A stretch of 64,000 nt of DNA from Verrucomicrobiales bacterium (GCA_024233215.1 JACKPW010000001.1:124001-188000), one strand, 5' to 3'; positions 36,204 to 44,577 are shown, counted from the stretch's first letter. Translations and numbers: made by a program. The notes: generated by a model from the letters alone, not told the origin.

Positions 36204-39200
36204 ATGGTTAGAAAACGCATGCGACGATTGGCCCCGGCTGCGGCCGGGGTGTTCACCTGTGCGCTGATGGGCGCGGTCTCATTGCAGGCCGCGGTCACCG
36301 GGCAATGGGATTTCGACAACGGTACGCTGGCCGGCAGCGTGGGCGGCGCGGACATGAGCTATCTCGACGCCGCGACGCAGACCGGGACGCAGTTTGGCAC
36401 CACGACCGCACTCGGCATTCCTGACGTGGACGGCGCGGTGGCGAAAGTGATGAAGTTCCCCGCCACCGCCCCGGACAGCGGCGGGTACGCGGCGCCGACT
36501 TACATGAATGCGAACGGCGGCGGGGCCCAGGTCAACCAATGGACCTTGATCATGGACGTCCTTTTCCCCACCGAATCCATGGGCAAGTACCGCGCTCTGG
36601 TGGATGTGGACATGGGCCGGGAGTTTGAGAACACAGATGCGGACTTTTTCGTTAACGGGGCCAACGGGATTGGCATCGGCCAGTATGACGGTCAGATCCA
36701 GGCCAATACCTGGCATCGCATCGGCCTCGTGGTGGACCAGAGCGTAGGGGTGAACCAACTGCGCAAGTACATCGATGGCGTTCAGGTGGGCGTGCAGACC
36801 GCCGGTGGGGTGGACGGCCGCTGGGGCGCCACCACGTATTATCAACTGGACCTGTTCGCTGACAATGACGGCGAGGTTGCGATGGGTTACGTGAACAGCA
36901 TCCAGATGCGGGATGAAGCCCTGACCCAGGCTCAGATGGTGGCCTTGGGCGGTCCGACCGCATCGGGCATCCCTGCCACGATTCCGGCGATTCCGTCATT
37001 CGTCGCTTCGACGAATCCCGCCGATGGGGATCAAAACGCCCTGCCGAAGCCGACCCTGCAGGCGGTGATCGAGAAGGGAGGCACGACGGTTCAGGAGAGC
37101 TCCGTGAAGCTGTACCTGGACGGCGCCGAGGTGGAAGCCGACGTGAGCACCGCTGGAACCCAGGTCACTGCGAGCTATCTCCTGCCGGCGTTGCTGGCCC
37201 CCGAGTCCGAGCACACCGCACGTGTGGAGTATACGGACAGCCTTAACGGGGCGCAGAGCCATGACTGGGCGTTCAAGGTCGCCCTCTACAAGAACGTCTT
37301 CCTGCCCGAGCCGATTGCTTTCGAGGATTTCGACAGCACGGCAGAGGGAAGCGTGCCGGCGGGTTGGACCGTTATGAACCAGACGGACCCGGCGGGTGGC
37401 ACGGGGGGACTGGATGACTGGAACTCGGATTCCTATCTGAACTGGACCGTGCTTAGCCGCGACCGGTTGCTCACCCTCGGCGGAGGCCAACGTCGACTGG
37501 ACTTCATTCCCGTGGTGGTTAATGGCGAAGTGCTGGACGGCTTGGTCTCCGGCAACTTCGTCTATGCGGAGTCCGACCATCGCAGTGGCAAGCAGGTGCA
37601 GTACCTGACCTCCCCGGACATCAACTGCAGCGGCAAGACCGACATCTACGTCGCTTTCTACAGCACGTACGAGCAGAACCAGGACAGCCTGGGCGCGGTG
37701 GAATACTCGGTCGACAGCGGCAGCACCTGGCTGCCGGCGCTCTACATGGTGGAGGAACCGGACTACCTCACTGACGGTGAGGGGAACGTGGACGCCGTGG
37801 CGACGCTCGGGACGGCCCGTGGTGACCAGGCAGGTGGGCTGGCCTACGGGGACTTCATCGGTGCCCCGGTGACGCAGGACCTCGCCCCCTTCATCAGCGC
37901 CCGGGTCAACGACGACAATCTGGAATCCAAGCGGGTGGAGGTGCTGCGCCTCGTCGGGGCCGACAACCAGGCCAAGGTGCGGGTGCGCTTCCTGCAGACC
38001 GGCACCGCCAGTTGGTACTTCGGCATCGACAACTTCGGGCTCTACAGCATTACCCAGTTGCCGCCGGAGATCACGCAGTCGCCCGAGTCCCAGGTGGTTT
38101 CGGCCGGCAGCACCCTCGTGCTCGAAGCGAGCGCGACGGGAACGGAACCGTTGGATTTCCAGTGGCTCTATGAGGGCATGGAATTGCCGGGAGAGACCGG
38201 TACCACGCTGACGATCGCCAACATCCAAGCGGACAAGGCCGGCAGCTACTCGGTGCGCGTGACCAACATCGCGGGATCCGCCGTGAGTGGCACCGCCCAG
38301 GTGGATGTGTTTGGCGGGGCGATTGACGAAGACCTCGTCGCCCACCTGAAGTTCGATGGGGATTACGCCGACGCCAGCGGCCGTGGGAACGACGGCACCG
38401 CAACCGGAAGCCCCACCTTCGTGACCGGCCAGGTCGGCGCGCAGGCTGTCCACATGGGCGCCGCGGGCGACTATGTCAGCCTCGGCAAACCGGCTGATCT
38501 GGACTTCTCAACCACCACGGACTTCTCCATCGCCTTCTGGGCGAAGGCGGTGGCGTGGGACGGCGATCCCTCCTTCATCGGCAACAAGGACTGGAACAGT
38601 GGCGGCAATCAGGGTTACGTCCTGGCCACCGACGGGGATGGGCATTTCCAGTGGAACTTCGCGGGGCCTCCCGGCAGCCGCAAGGACTACGACGGGCCTG
38701 CCGGCACCTTCAGTGACGGCGCGTGGCACCACGTCGTGGTGACCTACGACCGCACCGGTCCGGCCACCACCTACGTGGACGGCGTGGCCGTGGACACCCG
38801 ACCGATGACGGCGAATGAGAATGACGTCAGCACGCCGGGCGGGCAGGCCACGAACATCGGCCAGGACGGCACCGGCACCTACGGGTCGTCCTTCACCGAT
38901 CTCGCCATGGACGACGTCGGCATCTGGCGGCGTCTGCTGACCCCGCAGGAAGTGGCGGGCATTCACACGGCCGGATTGGCGGGCGAGGATCTGAGCACCG
39001 TCAGCGTGGTGGCCGAGCCGCAGCCGGAGTTCACCGGCATCACCCGTGACGGTGCCACCATCACGCTTGAGTGGACCGGTGGAGGCACCCTCGAGAGTGC
39101 TCCCGCGGTGACCGGCCCGTGGAGCGAGGTGACTGGGGCGACCAGTCCCCACGCCGCAACCAACAGTGGTTCCGCCGGCTTCTTCCGCGTCAAGCGGTAG
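36204..39200 (+). CDS. Secreted LamG/Ig protein with an adhesin-like beta domain
   Basis: This 998-aa protein has a signal peptide (APAAAGVFTCALMGAVSLQAA). Domains by motif: LamG/concanavalin at ~31-250 (VTGQWDFDNGTLAGSVGG to GYVNSIQMRDEALT); a Big-type Ig segment at ~266-360; a choice-of-anchor/cleaved-adhesin-like domain at ~368-618 (FEDFDSTAEGSVPAGWTV); an Ig domain at ~624-703 (FQWLYEGMELPG); and a second LamG at ~710-928 (DLVAHLKFDGDYADASGRG). The C-terminal tail (LESAPAVTGPWSEVTGA, ending FFRVKR) matches the tails of the two giant proteins at 16084 and 21799. It is predicted to be extracellular and carbohydrate-binding or adhesive; no catalytic residues are evident. Confidence 0.8.
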   Translation: MVRKRMRRLAPAAAGVFTCALMGAVSLQAAVTGQWDFDNGTLAGSVGGADMSYLDAATQTGTQFGTTTALGIPDVDGAVAKVMKFPATAPDSGGYAAPTYMNANGGGAQVNQWTLIMDVLFPTESMGKYRALVDVDMGREFENTDADFFVNGANGIGIGQYDGQIQANTWHRIGLVVDQSVGVNQLRKYIDGVQVGVQTAGGVDGRWGATTYYQLDLFADNDGEVAMGYVNSIQMRDEALTQAQMVALGGPTASGIPATIPAIPSFVASTNPADGDQNALPKPTLQAVIEKGGTTVQESSVKLYLDGAEVEADVSTAGTQVTASYLLPALLAPESEHTARVEYTDSLNGAQSHDWAFKVALYKNVFLPEPIAFEDFDSTAEGSVPAGWTVMNQTDPAGGTGGLDDWNSDSYLNWTVLSRDRLLTLGGGQRRLDFIPVVVNGEVLDGLVSGNFVYAESDHRSGKQVQYLTSPDINCSGKTDIYVAFYSTYEQNQDSLGAVEYSVDSGSTWLPALYMVEEPDYLTDGEGNVDAVATLGTARGDQAGGLAYGDFIGAPVTQDLAPFISARVNDDNLESKRVEVLRLVGADNQAKVRVRFLQTGTASWYFGIDNFGLYSITQLPPEITQSPESQVVSAGSTLVLEASATGTEPLDFQWLYEGMELPGETGTTLTIANIQADKAGSYSVRVTNIAGSAVSGTAQVDVFGGAIDEDLVAHLKFDGDYADASGRGNDGTATGSPTFVTGQVGAQAVHMGAAGDYVSLGKPADLDFSTTTDFSIAFWAKAVAWDGDPSFIGNKDWNSGGNQGYVLATDGDGHFQWNFAGPPGSRKDYDGPAGTFSDGAWHHVVVTYDRTGPATTYVDGVAVDTRPMTANENDVSTPGGQATNIGQDGTGTYGSSFTDLAMDDVGIWRRLLTPQEVAGIHTAGLAGEDLSTVSVVAEPQPEFTGITRDGATITLEWTGGGTLESAPAVTGPWSEVTGATSPHAATNSGSAGFFRVKR

Positions 39201-39238
39201 ACCTGCGACAGTGATCCACTGGCACTGAAACCGAATAC

Positions 39239-39277
39239 ACCCCGGGGGGCTTCAGCGCCCTCCGGGGTCTTTCCTTG
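39239..39277 (+). terminator. Intrinsic terminator between the LamG protein and lipoprotein genes
   Basis: A 12-bp stem with one G-T pair, ACCCCGGGGGGC (39239-39250) / GCCCTCCGGGGT (39257-39268), has a TTCAGC loop and is followed by the pyrimidine-rich CTTTCCTTG. Confidence 0.7.
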
Positions 39278-39296
39278 ATTCATCACCCAACCCGGT

Positions 39297-39671
39297 ATGA
39301 AACGAATTCTACTTGCCGGCACCGCCGCGCTCCTGCTCGCCACCCTGCCCATCGGCTGCAGCAAGCGGAGTGAGCCTCTGGAGCCGCTCTCACTCGCGGA
39401 GATTCCCTCCATGACCACGAACCTCTTCGCCGAGGCCACATCCCCCGGCCGTGACCTGGCCTACAAGGCAGCCTTCGCGCTGGGCCAGAACGATCCGACT
39501 TCCGCGTGGGGCCTTTACAACCAGCTCGCGGGGACGGCAGGCCTGAGTGACGATCAGCGCAACTTCGCCGCACGGGCCATGACCGCGGCAAGCGAGGCCG
39601 TCACGCGCGCGGCGGAATCCGGGGACCAACGGGCCACCCAGGCTCGACAGGTCTACGGCGCCAACAAGTAG
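39297..39671 (+). CDS. Small lipoprotein of unknown function
   Basis: The protein has 124 aa, starts at ATG 39297, and has a lipoprotein signal MKRILLAGTAALLLATLPIGC (Cys21). The mature part is about 100 residues, Ala-rich and predicted all-helical (LAYKAAFALGQNDPTSAWGLYNQLAG; NFAARAMTAASEAVTRAAESG), with TPR-like spacing but too short for a clear repeat. It follows a terminator and is 32 bp upstream of the aminotransferase gene. A functional link to the phosphonate genes is not shown. Lipid anchoring is well supported; the family is not recognised. Confidence 0.7.
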   Translation: MKRILLAGTAALLLATLPIGCSKRSEPLEPLSLAEIPSMTTNLFAEATSPGRDLAYKAAFALGQNDPTSAWGLYNQLAGTAGLSDDQRNFAARAMTAASEAVTRAAESGDQRATQARQVYGANK

Positions 39672-39703
39672 CCGAAGCCCTCCGCTTGCACGGGAGCCAT
39701 GGC

Positions 39704-41086
39704 ATGAAGGGACCTCCCTCCCCGGGAGCCGCCTCGCTGCTGTCCGAGGGGGACGTTAACCTCTCCCCGCGAAGACAGCGTTGGCGCGACGAGCACCTTG
39801 ATGAGACCACCCGGGCGTTGTTGGCGGACGACGCCGGGGTCTTTCTCCATCAGGCGCTTTCCACGCCCTGCCTGAACGCCCTCAGCGGTTGCGCCGGGGC
39901 CTGGGTCACCGATCTGCAGGGCCGTCGATTGCTCGACTTTCACGGGAACAACGTTCATCAGGTTGGCTTTGGCCATCCCCGCGTCGTGGCGGCCGTCAAG
40001 GCGCAGCTGGACCAGCTGTCCTTTTGCACCCGCCGTTACACCAACGAACCCACCATGGCCCTGGCGCGTCGATTGGTGGCGCTCGCGCCCGATCCACTGA
40101 GCCGGGTCCTGTTCGCTCCTGGGGGGACCGCCGCCATCGGCATGGCCCTCAAACTGGCCCGCATGGCCACAGGCCGGTTCAAGACCCTCTCAATGTGGGA
40201 GTCGTTCCACGGTGCCTCGCTGGATGCCATTTCCGTCGGCGGGGAAGCGATGTTCCGCGAGGGCATCGGCCCCTTGCTGCCCGGGTGCGAGCATGTGCCC
40301 CCGCCGGATCATCGGCGCTGCCCGTTTCGCTGCGGCCACGCGTGCAACCTCGCCTGTGCCGATTACGTCGAATACGTGCTTGAGCGCGAGGGCGACGTGG
40401 GTGCGGTGATCGCGGAGACCGTGCGCTGCACGCCCTTCATCCCGCCGAAGGACTACTGGCGGCGGATCCGGTCGGCGTGCGACCGGCACGGGGCGTTGCT
40501 GATTCTCGACGAGATTCCCATGGGCCTCGGCCGGACCGGTCGTTTCTTCGCCTTTGAACACTACGACATCGTTCCGGACATTGTGGTGCTGGGCAAGGGC
40601 CTCGGCGGGGGCGTGTTCCCAATGGCGGCCATGATCGCCCGCGAGGAGTTGAACGTGGCGGCCGCGCGGGCTCTCGGCCACTACACCCACGAGAAAAGCC
40701 CGGTGGGAGCGGCGGCGGGACTGGCGACGCTGGATGTCATTCGGGACGAGGACCTGGTGGGGCACGCGGCCCGTGAGGGGGAAAGGGCGCTCGCCCGCCT
40801 CGAGGAATTGCGGCCCCGGCATCCGCTGGTGGGGGAAGTGCGCGGGCTTGGCCTGCTGCTTGGGGTGGAACTGCTCCGTGACGGCGATCCCACCAAGCCG
40901 GCGACGGACGAGGCGGACGCCGTGATGTACGCGGCGCTGCGGCGCGGATTGAACTTCAAGACCACCATGGGAAACCTGCTGACCCTGACTCCGGCACTGA
41001 CCATTTCGGCGGAGGATCTGGACCTCGGTCTCGACATCCTCGAGGCGAGCCTGACCGAGGTGGAACGTGAAAGGGGGTTGGCATGA
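39704..41086 (+). CDS. Class III PLP enzyme in phosphonate cluster, possibly a PbfA-like ammonia-lyase or aminotransferase
   Basis: The start is at ATG 39704, with GGGAG 7 bp upstream; the protein is 460 aa. It has a class III aminotransferase fold: LDFHGNNVHQVGFGHP near the N-terminus, APGGTAAIGMALKLAR, the cofactor acid in LLILDEIPMGLGRTG, and the Schiff-base Lys K298 in LGKGLGGGVFP. A cysteine-rich insertion is unusual: C195, then C206-x3-C210-x3-C214-x3-C218. It overlaps the next PLP-enzyme gene by 4 bp (ATGA) and lies upstream of phnX. In known phosphonate clusters such enzymes supply phosphonoacetaldehyde, either by transamination of 2-aminoethylphosphonate or, in PbfA, by eliminating ammonia from its 1-hydroxy derivative. 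PhnW itself is of a different PLP fold class, so this is not PhnW. The exact substrate is inferred from context. Confidence 0.75.
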   Translation: MKGPPSPGAASLLSEGDVNLSPRRQRWRDEHLDETTRALLADDAGVFLHQALSTPCLNALSGCAGAWVTDLQGRRLLDFHGNNVHQVGFGHPRVVAAVKAQLDQLSFCTRRYTNEPTMALARRLVALAPDPLSRVLFAPGGTAAIGMALKLARMATGRFKTLSMWESFHGASLDAISVGGEAMFREGIGPLLPGCEHVPPPDHRRCPFRCGHACNLACADYVEYVLEREGDVGAVIAETVRCTPFIPPKDYWRRIRSACDRHGALLILDEIPMGLGRTGRFFAFEHYDIVPDIVVLGKGLGGGVFPMAAMIAREELNVAAARALGHYTHEKSPVGAAAGLATLDVIRDEDLVGHAAREGERALARLEELRPRHPLVGEVRGLGLLLGVELLRDGDPTKPATDEADAVMYAALRRGLNFKTTMGNLLTLTPALTISAEDLDLGLDILEASLTEVERERGLA

Positions 41087-42387
41087 GCGCGTCCGACGGC
41101 CGCTTGACCAGCGTAGACCCGGGGAACCGCGTGCTCCGGCACTTTCCCGGTGGCTCGAATGGTGAGTTTCGCCTTCCGGCGGATCTGGTTCCCGTGTTGC
41201 GGGAGGGTCGGGGCTGCCGGGTACGCGACACCGACGGGCGGGAATACCTGGACATGAGCATGGCGTGGGGTTCCGCCTTGGTGGGACATGCGAATCCGCG
41301 GGTGATCGAAGCCGCCACCCGCCAGGCCGCCTTGGGGGCGAATTTCGCCGCGATCAACGAACGTTCGCTGGAGTTGGCGGAACGCCTCTGCGCGCTCATT
41401 CCCTGCGCGGAGAAGGTCCGGTTCGTGGCCTCGGGCACGGAGGCGACCCTGCTTTGCCTGCGGGTCGCGAGAAACGCCACCGGCCGCGCGAAGGTCCTGC
41501 GCTTCGAGGGCGCCTATCACGGCCAGCACCCGATTGGCGTGGCCGGTATGCTGGCGGGGCGCAACGGGGAACTCCCGACGGTGGATCCCCACGGCGCCGG
41601 GGCGCCGGGTATCGAGCGCGACGTGCTGGTGGCCCCTTTCAACGACCTCGCAACCACGGAACGCATCCTCGCCGATCATGCCGGCAGTCTGGCCGCCGTG
41701 ATCGTGGAACCGCTCCACCGCTGTCTGCCCCCGGCTCCGGGCTTCCTGCAGGGGTTGCGCGAAGGCACGCGGCGGCACGGGATCGTTTTGATCTTCGACG
41801 AGGTGGTGACCGGATTCCGGCTGGCCCCGGCCGGGGCGCAGGAACGGTACGGGGTCACCCCCGATCTCGCTGCGTACGGCAAGGCCTTGGGGGGCGGCTT
41901 TCCCATCGGGGCTTATGCGGGGTCGGCCGACCTGATGGAAGTGGTCAGCGAGCATCGCATGGCGGAGCCGGACTATGTGTGGAGCGCCAGCACCACCGGC
42001 GGCAACCCGGTCTCGTGTGCCGCGGCCCTGGCGGCGTTGGAGGTGCTCGCTGAACCGGGGGTCTACCCGCGGCTGCGGGACCTGGGAGAACGACTGCGGG
42101 TCCGGATGCGGGAAGTGCTGCATGCTGCCCCCGAGCCGGCGCAGGTCCTGGGGGACGGACCCCTCGCCCAGTTCGCTTTCTCGCACCGGCCCATCTGCGA
42201 TTATCAGGGTTGGAAGGCGGCCAACCAGGTCCGGGGTCGGGCCCTCATGCTTGACCTGGTGAGACGGGGGGTGTTTCTGAATCCGATGGGTACGAAGCTC
42301 TACCTGTCACTCGCCCATCAGGAGGCCGATATCGACGAGTTTGCCGACCGCCTGCAGGAATGCCTCCAAGCCGGCGTATCGGACTGA
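41083..42387 (+). CDS. Class III aminotransferase, glutamate-1-semialdehyde-aminomutase-like
   Basis: The protein has 434 aa. Motifs: DTDGREYLDMSMAWGSALVGHANP, the phosphate-binding FVASGTEATLLCLRVARN, FEGAYHGQHP, the cofactor acid in LIFDEVVTGFR, and the Schiff-base Lys K267 in AYGKALGGGFPIGA. These match the GSA-aminomutase (HemL) subgroup of class III enzymes. However, the GSAM gabaculine-region sequence is changed and the context is phosphonate degradation, so a role in heme synthesis is less likely than an amino-phosphonate or amino-acid transamination. Its start overlaps the stop of the preceding PLP enzyme (ATGA), indicating translational coupling. 138 bp separate it from phnX. Confidence 0.8.
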   Translation: MSASDGRLTSVDPGNRVLRHFPGGSNGEFRLPADLVPVLREGRGCRVRDTDGREYLDMSMAWGSALVGHANPRVIEAATRQAALGANFAAINERSLELAERLCALIPCAEKVRFVASGTEATLLCLRVARNATGRAKVLRFEGAYHGQHPIGVAGMLAGRNGELPTVDPHGAGAPGIERDVLVAPFNDLATTERILADHAGSLAAVIVEPLHRCLPPAPGFLQGLREGTRRHGIVLIFDEVVTGFRLAPAGAQERYGVTPDLAAYGKALGGGFPIGAYAGSADLMEVVSEHRMAEPDYVWSASTTGGNPVSCAAALAALEVLAEPGVYPRLRDLGERLRVRMREVLHAAPEPAQVLGDGPLAQFAFSHRPICDYQGWKAANQVRGRALMLDLVRRGVFLNPMGTKLYLSLAHQEADIDEFADRLQECLQAGVSD

Positions 42388-42401
42388 GAATCCATTTGCC
42401 T

Positions 42402-42445
42402 GCCGGGACGAGGTTATGCACTTTCCCGGCGGCTTTCTCAGCCGC
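42402..42445 (+). promoter_or_regulatory. Two mutually exclusive hairpins between the aminotransferase and phnX
   Basis: Hairpin A pairs GCCGGGA (42402-42408) with TCCCGGC (42424-42430). Hairpin B pairs GCGGCT (42429-42434) with AGCCGC (42440-42445). They share bases 42429-42430, so full pairing of one limits the other. Neither is followed by a T-run. A regulatory role is speculative. Confidence 0.3.
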
Positions 42446-42525
42446 GTCGATTCAACGAAACCACAGGAATCATTGAATCAGTCCTTGAGTTAATCCGAAA
42501 ACGAAACAGTCAACAAACCCATACG

Positions 42526-43356
42526 ATGAGTTTCCGATACCAACGCCGCTATACCGGACCCCTTCAAGCCGTGCTGCTCGACTGGGCCGGTACCACCATG
42601 GACTATGGCTGCTACGCGCCCGCGGTGGTCTTCATCGAGGTGTTCCATCGCAAGGGTGTGGAGATCTCGGTCGAGCAGGCCCGGGAACCGATGGGCGCCC
42701 ACAAGAAGGTGCACATCCGTCAGATCTCCCAGATTCCCGCCGTTGCAAAGAAGTGGCAGGAGGTGCACGGAAAACCGTGTTCCGAGGAGGATGTCGAAGC
42801 CATGTTCCAGGACTTCGTGCCGCTGCAACTGGCCTGTCTGGCGGACTACGCAGACCTGATCCCCGGCACGCTCGAGACCTGTGAGACCATCCGCGCCCGC
42901 GGAATGAAGATCGGTTCCACGACCGGTTACACTTCCGAGATGATGGCCATCCTGCAGGCCGAGGCCAGGAAGCGCGGTTACGAACCCGACAGTACCGTGT
43001 GCGCAAGCGAGGTGCCGGCGGGTCGTCCGGAACCCTGGATGTGCCTGGAAAACGCCAAGCGGCTCGGCATCCATCCCATGGAGGCACTCGTGAAGGTGGA
43101 CGACACCCTGCCCGGCATCGAGGAAGGCCTGAACGCCGGGATGTGGTCGGTGGGACTCGCACGGACCGGCAATGAGATTGGGTTGAATGACCAGGAGATC
43201 AATGCCCTGGCCCCGGAGGACTACCAGCGCCGGATCGGGCGTGCGCGACGCCGCATGGCGCAGGTGGGCGCCCACTATGTCATCGACGGCATTGCCGACC
43301 TCGTGCCGGTGCTGGACGACATCAACAACCGCCTGGCCGCCGGCGAACGCCCCTGA
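42526..43356 (+). CDS. phnX: Phosphonoacetaldehyde hydrolase (phosphonatase)
   Basis: The protein has 276 aa, the normal PhnX length. The HAD nucleophile D19 lies in LLDWAGTT, where Ala replaces the usual second Asp, as is characteristic of phosphonatase. The cap-domain lysine that forms the Schiff base with the aldehyde aligns with K60 in EPMGAHKKVHIRQI. Further motifs are STTGYTSEM, KVDDTLPGIEEGLNAGMW and TGNEIGL. It cleaves the C-P bond of phosphonoacetaldehyde to acetaldehyde and phosphate in the cytosol. With the two upstream PLP enzymes it forms a pathway for using aminophosphonates as phosphorus, nitrogen or carbon source. No dedicated transporter or regulator is adjacent in this window. 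Confidence 0.93.
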   Translation: MSFRYQRRYTGPLQAVLLDWAGTTMDYGCYAPAVVFIEVFHRKGVEISVEQAREPMGAHKKVHIRQISQIPAVAKKWQEVHGKPCSEEDVEAMFQDFVPLQLACLADYADLIPGTLETCETIRARGMKIGSTTGYTSEMMAILQAEARKRGYEPDSTVCASEVPAGRPEPWMCLENAKRLGIHPMEALVKVDDTLPGIEEGLNAGMWSVGLARTGNEIGLNDQEINALAPEDYQRRIGRARRRMAQVGAHYVIDGIADLVPVLDDINNRLAAGERP

Positions 43357-43360
43357 TGGC

Positions 43361-43393
43361 CGTAGCCGCGGACGTTAGTCCACGCAAATCTCC
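43361..43393. repeat. Dispersed palindromic repeat, family 2 (copy b)
   Basis: CGTAGCCGCGGACGTTAGTC followed by CACGCAAATCTCC matches the minus-strand reading of 34443-34475 at nearly every base, including the flanks outside the hairpin. The hairpin pairs GCGGAC with GTCCAC-like sequence. Confidence 0.75.
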
Positions 43394-43400
43394 CCCGGCG

Positions 43401-43445
43401 CCGCAGCGGCGAACCGGCATTCGCCGACCATTCGACGCAGGCGGG
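43401..43445. repeat. Dispersed palindromic repeat, family 1 (copy c)
   Basis: The core pairs GGCGAA (43408-43413) with TTCGCC (43420-43425), followed by GACCATTCGACGCAGGCGGG, which matches the tail of the copy at 12016. A further simple palindrome GCGAAC-GTCA-GTTCGC at 43515-43530 overlaps the stop codon of the next gene. Confidence 0.75.
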
Positions 43446-43521
43446 TAGCGATCAGCCTGCTTCCGGCGAACACCCGTTCGTCGCACGCCGATAGGAGGCG
43501 GCTGCGATGGGGCCGCGAACG

Positions 43522-44544
43522 TCAGTTCGCCGGCTTGCCGCCGTCCCGGGGGTGACGCGGCTCGAGTGCCGCCGCGTCGAACATGCGTTTGGCCTTGGTG
43601 CAGGCGTCATAGGGATCGGGGATTTCCCAGGCGTCCACCATGGCCCAGCCCCGCCAGCCGCCTTCGCGCAGGATGCGCAGCGATTCGGTGAGGTGCGCGT
43701 GGCCATCACCCGCGGGGAGGTGCTTCGAGGTTCCGCCGTCGCGCAACGTGCCGTCGGTGTCGGTAAAATGCAGATAACCGATGTTTTCCAGGCCGACGCG
43801 TTGAAGCAGTTCGTGGGGGCGGCCGGTGGAACCGTTCATCAGGTCGTAGTGGCTCGGATCGTAGATCACCTTGAGTGCCGGGTGATCGGCCTCGCGATGG
43901 ATGCGAAGGAGGTGTTCGGCCGTGTTGAAGACAAACGGCGGCTCGATCTCAAACGCGGCAATCAGGCCGTGATCCGCCGCGATCCTTCCTGCCTCGCGAA
44001 AGGACCCCGCCAGGCGGTCGAGGGCTTCGTCGAGGGATTGCCCGCGCAACCCGCCGCCCGGCCAAAGCCCGATGCAGTCGCAGCCGAGTTGACGTGCCAG
44101 TTGCACGCGGTCACGAAACTCGTCCAGCCATTGTTGGCGGGCTTCGGACTCCGGGGCGAAGGCGCCACCGGCACCGAGTTGGAGGGAGAACACCCGCAGG
44201 CCGAAACCGTCGTACAACCGCTTCAACGCGCGAATGCGGGCCGCTTCTTCGGCTGCCGGGTAGTCGCCCATCGGCCAGCCCTGGACCAGTTCGATGCCGT
44301 CGAACTCCTCGTGGCGGGCGAAATCGAGTACCTCCCAGATCGGGTAGGTCCTGCCGTACTTGCGGCCGGCGGACTCGAAACCGTTCAGACCGACGGCGGT
44401 TTTCCAGAGCGGATTGCGGGTGGAGTCCGGCCGGGCGAGGGGAGCGACGACCGCAGCGGCGGCACTGGCGAGCAAACGGGACAGGGCGCTTCGGCGGGAA
44501 CAGACGGTTCCGGATCCAGCCGTGGGAGGGCAGGGTGCGTTCAT
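43522..44544 (-). CDS. Tat-exported sugar phosphate isomerase/epimerase-like TIM-barrel protein
   Basis: The protein has 340 aa. The N-terminus has a twin-arginine-type signal (SRRSALSRLLASAAAAVVAP, R17-R18), as is common for Verrucomicrobiota/Planctomycete members of this family. The barrel matches the xylose isomerase-like/AP-endonuclease family 2 fold, with candidate metal ligands in FDGIELVQGWP, LIAAFEIEPPF, VIYDPSHYDLMN, YLHFTDTDG and WAMVDAWEIPDP. Such proteins usually isomerise or epimerise sugars or sugar derivatives; the substrate is unknown. It is downstream of the HGSNAT-like gene on the same strand with 33 bp between them, so the two are likely co-transcribed. Confidence 0.8.
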   Translation of the reverse strand: MNAPCPPTAGSGTVCSRRSALSRLLASAAAAVVAPLARPDSTRNPLWKTAVGLNGFESAGRKYGRTYPIWEVLDFARHEEFDGIELVQGWPMGDYPAAEEAARIRALKRLYDGFGLRVFSLQLGAGGAFAPESEARQQWLDEFRDRVQLARQLGCDCIGLWPGGGLRGQSLDEALDRLAGSFREAGRIAADHGLIAAFEIEPPFVFNTAEHLLRIHREADHPALKVIYDPSHYDLMNGSTGRPHELLQRVGLENIGYLHFTDTDGTLRDGGTSKHLPAGDGHAHLTESLRILREGGWRGWAMVDAWEIPDPYDACTKAKRMFDAAALEPRHPRDGGKPAN

Positions 44545-44577
44545 GGTCTGGAAGCTGCGCCGAGAGTCTCCGTACTG

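Noticed and set aside
41083..42387. Assignment as HemL of heme biosynthesis
   Set aside because: It is similar in fold and motifs, but coupling to another PLP enzyme and phnX makes an amino-phosphonate role more likely. Kept as GSA-aminomutase-like only.
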